Assembly (NCBI GenBank): GCA_017458025.1
Contig: JAFTGG010000010.1
Span: 1 to 14,580 of the forward strand
Length of the DNA stretch: 14,580 bases
Direction of reading: 5' to 3'
Source of the DNA: Oscillospiraceae bacterium
GTDB taxonomy: Bacteria > Bacillota > Clostridia > Oscillospirales > Oscillospiraceae
This document shows positions 13,962 through 14,580 of the stretch, piece by piece. The notes beneath the pieces were generated by a model. The model did no database searches. It saw only the letters and a program-made list of their open reading frames with translations, and was not told the DNA's origin. A program made the position numbers and the translations under genes. Position 1 is the stretch's first letter. Each line of letters begins with the position of its first letter.

Positions 13962-14580
13962 TCAATATCCAAACGCAAGCGCGCCACCATCTACTGCGAA
14001 GTCCTGACCGGTAATGTAGGATGCGCCCGGCCCGATTAGAAACCGCGCCATCGCGCCGAGATCGCGCGTGTCGCCATAGGTGTGGAACGGCATGCGGCCG
14101 AGAATCTTCTGTTCGCGCGCCGCGTCGACGACCTGCTGGGTCATCTCGCTGCGGAACCAGCCCGGCGCGATGGAGTTGACGCAGATATTGTCGTTCGCCC
14201 ACTCCACCGACAGTCCTCGCGTCATGGCAAGCACCGCGCCCTTGCTGGCACAGTAGGGGACGACCTCGGAGAAACCGAGGTGCGCGCTCATGCTGGTGAT
14301 ATTGATGATGCGGCCGCGGCCTTCCGACTTCCGAAGATACGGATAGCAGAGCACGCTCATCTGGAACACATACTTCACGTTCACATTCATGATCTGGTCG
14401 AACTTCTCCGGCGGGAAGTCCTCGGCGCGGCATTTGAATGAGACACCCGCGTTGTTGACGAGGAAGTCCAGCGCGCCGCCGTTTTGGGTGACGATTTCAG
14501 CAAGAAGCGCTTTCATCGCTTCCGTATCGCCGATATCGCCCTTAACGTGGACGACGCCCGGTGCGCTCTCCCCATAACCG
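13962..14580 (-). CDS. Short-chain dehydrogenase/reductase (SDR), 5' end outside window
   Basis: NAD(P)-dependent oxidoreductase of the classical SDR family. The visible part, about 206 residues from the window edge to TAA 13964-13962, lacks the N-terminal TGxxxGxG nucleotide-binding motif, which lies beyond 14580. Present are VHVKGDI, the stabilising LVNNAGVS, the active-site serine in INITSMS, the catalytic YCASK, VNSIAPGWFRSEM, and the C-terminal ITGQDFAVDGGALAFGY. The C-terminus resembles sugar-acid dehydrogenases such as gluconate 5-dehydrogenase or KduD, but the substrate cannot be set from this part alone. Its codon use is GC-rich like the rest of the genome, unlike the segment before it. 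It converges on the sigK fragment across a 150-bp gap containing a plus-strand terminator. Confidence 0.88.
   Translation of the reverse strand, partial: GYGESAPGVVHVKGDIGDTEAMKALLAEIVTQNGGALDFLVNNAGVSFKCRAEDFPPEKFDQIMNVNVKYVFQMSVLCYPYLRKSEGRGRIINITSMSAHLGFSEVVPYCASKGAVLAMTRGLSVEWANDNICVNSIAPGWFRSEMTQQVVDAAREQKILGRMPFHTYGDTRDLGAMARFLIGPGASYITGQDFAVDGGALAFGY

Noticed and set aside
13813..14433. Minus-strand open frame overlapping the dehydrogenase in another frame
   Set aside because: The SDR motifs NNAG, YCASK and VDGG are all in the other frame; this one is a shadow.
13448..14580. C-terminal half of sigK or a serine recombinase inside the window
   Set aside because: No frame shows sigma region 4 (helix-turn-helix with SRSYVSRIEKRAL-like sequence) or recombinase catalytic motifs.

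Overview
The window comes from a GC-rich, spore-forming-lineage member of the Clostridia, probably Oscillospiraceae-like. The evidence is strong GC bias at third codon positions, AAGGAGG-type ribosome sites, sigma-A promoters and a sporulation sigma factor gene of the SigK family. Most of it is amino-acid biosynthesis. The last 1.5 kb holds a broken or split sigK and a rearrangement junction. Both edge genes are cut by the window.

Layout: (1) 1-2227, minus strand: hom then lysC, 3 bp apart, the lysC 3' end lying outside. (2) 2403-4496, plus strand: thrC then thrH, 3 bp apart, closed by a perfect hairpin terminator at 4501-4525. The two operons diverge from a 175-bp region where their -10 elements overlap face to face. 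Together they cover aspartate kinase, homoserine dehydrogenase, homoserine phosphorylation by ThrH instead of ThrB, and threonine synthase. Only asd is not seen. (3) 4571-5461, minus strand: a full-length LysR regulator broken by one in-frame TAA, divergent from (4). (4) 5658-10265, plus strand: argC, argJ, argB and argD, the cyclic acetyl route from glutamate to L-ornithine. LysR and argC appear to share a palindromic -35 (TTGCAA). (5) 10504-13061, plus strand: an NhaC-family transporter and an ornithine-racemase-type PLP enzyme (orr) with their own promoter.

(6) 13108-13554: the first half of sigK. Recognisable SigK sequence stops at Asn111 of the CIEN motif, the position where the skin element splits sigK in Bacillus subtilis. 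A different reading frame opens at that junction, runs to 13811 in AT-richer DNA, and is followed by a plus-strand terminator (13926-13951). No second half of sigK is present. (7) 13962-14580, minus strand: the 3' part of a short-chain dehydrogenase.

How it fits together: the left part makes threonine from aspartate and the centre makes L-ornithine from glutamate. The adjacent nhaC-orr pair could interconvert L- and D-ornithine and move a basic amino acid or Na+/H+ across the membrane. The most notable items are the sigK split at the skin-type position, the ornithine-to-D-ornithine neighbourhood with a terminator-like hairpin inside orr, ThrH replacing ThrB, and the compact shared promoters. 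No tRNA, rRNA, CRISPR array or intact insertion sequence was seen.
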